Positions 4,969 to 7,472 of a DNA stretch of 7,472 nucleotides are shown here, piece after piece. Both the position numbers and the translations under genes were made by a program. Numbering within the stretch: position 1 is the stretch's first letter; the number at the start of each line of letters is the position of its first letter. This DNA is from Desulfocapsaceae bacterium (GTDB taxonomy: Bacteria > Desulfobacterota > Desulfobulbia > Desulfobulbales > Desulfocapsaceae), in the NCBI GenBank assembly GCA_029934775.1, contig JAOZLO010000128.1, forward strand, positions 1 through 7,472, in the 5' to 3' direction. Below the pieces are notes generated by a model. That model was not told the origin of the DNA and ran no database searches. It was given only the letters and a program-made list of their open reading frames with translations.

Positions 4969-6219
4969 ATGCCATCTATAGCCTTGTTTTTCAGTAAATT
5001 TACCAATGAGGATGAAATCAGGCAGAAGCTGTCTTCAACTCTTAATCTGAATGTTGTGAGCGATGCCGATATACTTGACAGCGCCTGTGATAAAAATCAG
5101 AATAATCGAAACAAGCTGGAACGGGCCATGTATCGAAAAACGTCCGTTTTCAACCAGTTTACTCTGGAGAGAGAGCGTAATGTTGCACATATTAAATTTG
5201 GCCTGGCTAGAAAGTTAGCGCAAAAACAGAATGTTATGTATCACGGTTATTCTACTCTCCTGATTCCCCATGACATAACCCATGTGTTAAAGGTCCTTGT
5301 CATTGATAATTATGATTTGAGGGTTCAAAGGGGCGTCAAAGAAGGTTTTTCTGAAGGAGAAGCCGCCAGGATTATCAAGGGAGAGGATCTCAATGCCCAT
5401 GGCTGGTCAGCTTTTCTGTACTATAAAGAAGCATTTGATAAATCACTGTATGATATTGTTATCCCTGTCGGAATGAAGAGTGCTGATAAGGTGGTGGCGC
5501 TAATCAAGGAAAACTACAGCAAGACAGCTCTACTTGAAACATCTGATTCTCTGCAGGCTGTCAATGATCTTGCTCTTTCTGCAGAAGTTGAACTTGCCTT
5601 GCTGTCCAGGGGGCAAAAGATGGAAGTGGAGGTGAGAAACCGTCGTGTCTCAATCAAAGTTAACAAAAGTACATTCAGTTTCAGTAATTTGACTGCAAAG
5701 TTGTCTGAAATTGTGAGCTCTGTTCCGGGGATTGAGGGGGTTGAAATATTGAAAGGAAAAGGCTACCAGACTTCAGTTTACAGGGACCAGCATTTTGAAC
5801 TGCCTCCAAAGGTGCTGCTTGTAGATGATGAAAAAGAATATGTGGAAACGTTATCAGAACGGTTGGTGACCAGGAATGTTGGAACCTATGCAGTTTTTGA
5901 TGGCCGGGAAGCCCTTGAATTTTTAGATGGTGATCAGCCGGATGTTATGGTTCTTGACCTGAAAATGCCAGGTATCAATGGTATAGAAGTACTAAAACAG
6001 ACCAAAAAATCAAATCCAAATGTTGAAGTTATTATTCTGACAGGTCACGGTTCAGAGGCTGATCGTGAAACGTGTATGAACCTGGGTGCATACGCTTATC
6101 TGCAAAAACCGACCGATATTGAAAAACTGTCTTCAACTATCAACGACGCTTATAAAAAAATAGGGGCACCAGGGAAATCTCCTGATAGTGCAGGTGCAGG
6201 TATGGGGAAATTTTATTGA
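4969..6219 (+). CDS. Cytidylate-kinase-like / BON-like / REC fusion regulator
   Basis: This is a cytoplasmic protein of 416 residues in three parts. Residues 1-185 resemble the cytidylate-kinase-like family (Cytidylate_kin2): LKVLVIDNYDLRVQRGV (107-123), FSEGEAARII (127-136) and SLYDIVIPV (159-167) fit its later half. The N-terminus, where a GxxGxGK-type P-loop should be, reads IALFFSKFTNEDEIR, so kinase activity is unlikely. Residues 196-262 resemble a BON domain (helix, MEVEVRNRRVSIKV strands, helix, PGIEGVEIL). Residues 281-400 are a full receiver: acidic pair Asp286/Asp287, phospho-acceptor Asp330 in LDLKMPG, Thr358 and Lys380. There is no DNA-binding or enzymatic output domain. The ATG at 4969 has AAGGAG at 4957-4962, six bases upstream. 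It is the first gene after the sigma-54 promoter and leads into a second REC protein and an SLC13 permease, suggesting a phosphorylation-dependent role in controlling transport. Domain calls outside REC are from pattern recognition. Confidence 0.88.
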   Translation: MPSIALFFSKFTNEDEIRQKLSSTLNLNVVSDADILDSACDKNQNNRNKLERAMYRKTSVFNQFTLERERNVAHIKFGLARKLAQKQNVMYHGYSTLLIPHDITHVLKVLVIDNYDLRVQRGVKEGFSEGEAARIIKGEDLNAHGWSAFLYYKEAFDKSLYDIVIPVGMKSADKVVALIKENYSKTALLETSDSLQAVNDLALSAEVELALLSRGQKMEVEVRNRRVSIKVNKSTFSFSNLTAKLSEIVSSVPGIEGVEILKGKGYQTSVYRDQHFELPPKVLLVDDEKEYVETLSERLVTRNVGTYAVFDGREALEFLDGDQPDVMVLDLKMPGINGIEVLKQTKKSNPNVEVIILTGHGSEADRETCMNLGAYAYLQKPTDIEKLSSTINDAYKKIGAPGKSPDSAGAGMGKFY

Positions 6220-6292
6220 CCTGACAAACGTCTGTTCGGATAGCTCTGGCGTGTACGGAAAATGAAAAGAAGCTTTAATGTGGGAGAAAAAT

Positions 6293-6733
6293 ATGGCGGA
6301 TAAAATGAAAGCCAACGTATTACTGGTTGATGACGAAGAACAATTTCTCGAAGTTCTTTCCGAGCGTCTTGAAACCCGAGGCCTGCAAGTGAATTCTGTG
6401 ACAAGCGGTGAAGATGCAATTACTCAGGTTGAAGACAAAAATTTTGATGCAATTGTAGTGGATCTGGCCATGCCGGGTATTAACGGTATTGAAACAATGA
6501 AGCGGATAAAGGAAAAACGTCCAGATCTCGAAATTATCATATTGACAGGGCAGGCCACAGTCAAAACGGGTATCGAGGCAATGAAGCTTGGTGCCGATGA
6601 TTTTTTAGAAAAACCGGTTGATCTCAATGTGCTTCTTGAAAAAATCAGCAATGCCAAACATAAGAGGATGCTTGTTCTGGAGAAAAAATCCCAAGATGAA
6701 GTGAAGGCAATTCTCAAGAGTAAGAGTTGGTAA
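6293..6733 (+). CDS. Stand-alone REC-domain response regulator
   Basis: This 146-residue protein is one CheY-like receiver (about 7-123) plus a short charged helical tail (KHKRMLVLEKKSQDEVKAIL). The acidic pair is Asp13/Asp14 in LLVDDEE, the phospho-acceptor is Asp57 in VVDLAMPGINGIE, the conserved Thr is Thr85 in ILTGQA, and the conserved Lys is Lys107 in FLEKP. It closely resembles the REC domain of the preceding gene (shared LLVDDE, LSERL-TR and MPGINGIE), which suggests local duplication. No output domain is present, so it probably acts by protein contact, for example in a phosphorelay or on the neighbouring permease. I choose the ATG at 6293, which has GGGAG at 6282-6286 six bases upstream; an in-frame ATG at 6278 would add five residues but has a weak ribosome site. 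It follows the fusion regulator by 73 nt, probably co-transcribed. Confidence 0.93.
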   Translation: MADKMKANVLLVDDEEQFLEVLSERLETRGLQVNSVTSGEDAITQVEDKNFDAIVVDLAMPGINGIETMKRIKEKRPDLEIIILTGQATVKTGIEAMKLGADDFLEKPVDLNVLLEKISNAKHKRMLVLEKKSQDEVKAILKSKSW

Positions 6734-6804
6734 TGTACTGACTTTTTCTCAGGAGCCAGTCGAAGAAAACTCTTATTTTTCAATGTAGACTTTTTAAAAA
6801 AATC

Positions 6805-6850
6805 TGCAAACGGGTGATTTTTGTTTTTTATTCAAAAATGACCTGTTGCA
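6805..6850. repeat. Long imperfect inverted repeat upstream of the permease gene
   Basis: The left arm 6805-6823 (TGCAAACGGGTGATTTTTG) pairs with 6833-6850 (CAAAAATGACCTGTTGCA) around a 9-nt loop. There is one bulged A, one G/G mismatch and one G-U pair, giving about 17 paired positions. Rightward it is followed by an A-rich run, not T-rich, so it is a poor terminator for the regulator genes. Leftward it is followed by seven T on the minus strand (6797-6803), the arrangement of a minus-strand terminator, though no leftward gene enters here. It could be an operator, an mRNA stabilising/processing hairpin, or a terminator protecting the regulators from antisense transcription. Confidence 0.5.
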
Positions 6851-6879
6851 GTGATGATAAAAAAATAAAGGGAAGAGGT

Positions 6880-7472
6880 ATGGATCCTTCAATAACAGCA
6901 GTGGCTTTAGCTGAAGAAAGAGCGCCAGTAGATTGGAAACGGCTGATATTTATGTTTACAGGCATCGGTTTGTTTGTCTTTATTTATTACTGTCCACCCT
7001 GGCCTGATGCCATCGATCCCATGGGTGAGCGTTTTGTTTTGAGTCCTCAGGCCAAAGGTGCTTTAGCCGTTTTTGCCCTGGCTGCAACCTGGTGGGTTTT
7101 TGAAGTAGTACCCATAGGTGTAACCAGTTTGACTATCGGTGTCCTCCAGGCACTTTTTATGATTCGTGAGCCTAAAGTAGCGTTCAAAGATTTCATGGAT
7201 CCTTCGGTTCTCTTTATTTTTGGTTCCATTGTCATCGGTATGGTTTTCACTAAAACGGGGCTGACAAAACGTATTGCCTATAAAATGCTCTCCATTGTCG
7301 GAGAGAAGACAAGTATGATTTATCTCGGTTGTTTTGTCATGACAGCTGCTCTGACCCATGTTATGGCCCATACCGCAGTTGCGGCAACCATGTTTCCACT
7401 GCTCATGGCAATTCATACATTTTATTCAAGTGAGACCAAGACCAGGTTCGGTAAAGGGCTTTTCATCGGCAT
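6880..7472 (+). CDS. SLC13/DASS-type anion permease, N-terminal part (runs off window)
   Basis: The frame is open from ATG 6880 to the window edge, 197 complete codons without a stop; the full family length is about 450-600 residues, so more than half is missing. The ribosome site AAGGGA (6868-6873) is six bases upstream. After a short cytoplasmic-looking start (MDPSITAVALAEERAPVDWK), hydrophobic segments lie at about 21-38, 58-94, 108-124 and 145-180. ATWWVFEVVPIGVTSL (69-84) fits the SLC13 pattern of a WW-x-E-x-P-T segment. MAHTAVAATMFPLL (162-175) falls where the family has its first Ser-Asn-Thr sodium/substrate hairpin. Here that triplet reads Ala163-His164-Thr165. Family members carry sulfate, di- or tricarboxylates, usually with Na+; substrate is not decidable here. 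It follows two REC proteins at 146 nt and probably shares their sigma-54 transcript. Confidence 0.88.
   Translation, partial: MDPSITAVALAEERAPVDWKRLIFMFTGIGLFVFIYYCPPWPDAIDPMGERFVLSPQAKGALAVFALAATWWVFEVVPIGVTSLTIGVLQALFMIREPKVAFKDFMDPSVLFIFGSIVIGMVFTKTGLTKRIAYKMLSIVGEKTSMIYLGCFVMTAALTHVMAHTAVAATMFPLLMAIHTFYSSETKTRFGKGLFIG

Overview
The window looks like chromosomal DNA from a Gram-negative, probably anaerobic bacterium of moderate GC. A sulfate reducer or other Desulfobacterota member (Desulfobulbales-like) is my best guess. The basis is a classical -24/-12 (sigma-54) promoter, multi-domain REC regulators placed directly before an SLC13-type permease, and a DUF1538 transporter operon with P-II-like and CBS partners. 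This assignment is inference; no rRNA or tRNA gene is present to settle it.

Layout. (1) 18-2033, plus strand: the biotin-carrying alpha subunit of an acyl-CoA carboxylase (propionyl-, methylcrotonyl- or acetyl-CoA type). Its carboxyltransferase partner is not in the window. (2) 4384 down to 2041, minus strand: a compact four-gene operon of two paralogous DUF1538 membrane proteins, a divergent P-II-like protein and a two-CBS-domain protein, meeting the carboxylase tail to tail with 7 nt between stops. (3) 4385-4968: a divergent intergenic control region of about 580 bp. It holds a 28-bp near-palindrome, a cluster of three ATTATGAAACA motifs that includes a perfect 16-bp inverted repeat, a near-consensus sigma-54 promoter, and a leader of about 230 nt with a duplicated AAGGAG-containing element and a 9-bp-stem hairpin. 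(4) 4969-6733, plus strand: two regulators, first a fusion of a degenerate cytidylate-kinase-like domain, a BON-like domain and REC, then a stand-alone REC protein. (5) 6880 to the window end: the first 197 codons of an SLC13/DASS-type permease, open at the right edge and preceded by a long imperfect hairpin.

How it may work together. The leftward operon looks like an ion transporter made of two related subunits, with two candidate adenylate-nucleotide sensors (P-II-like and CBS). This suggests a transporter whose activity or expression follows cell energy state. The rightward genes look like a sigma-54-dependent unit in which two DNA-binding-free REC proteins travel with an anion permease. 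No histidine kinase and no AAA+ sigma-54 activator is encoded here, so both must come from elsewhere. The two units share a control region carrying related GGAACAT and TGAAACA words, so they may respond to the same signal.
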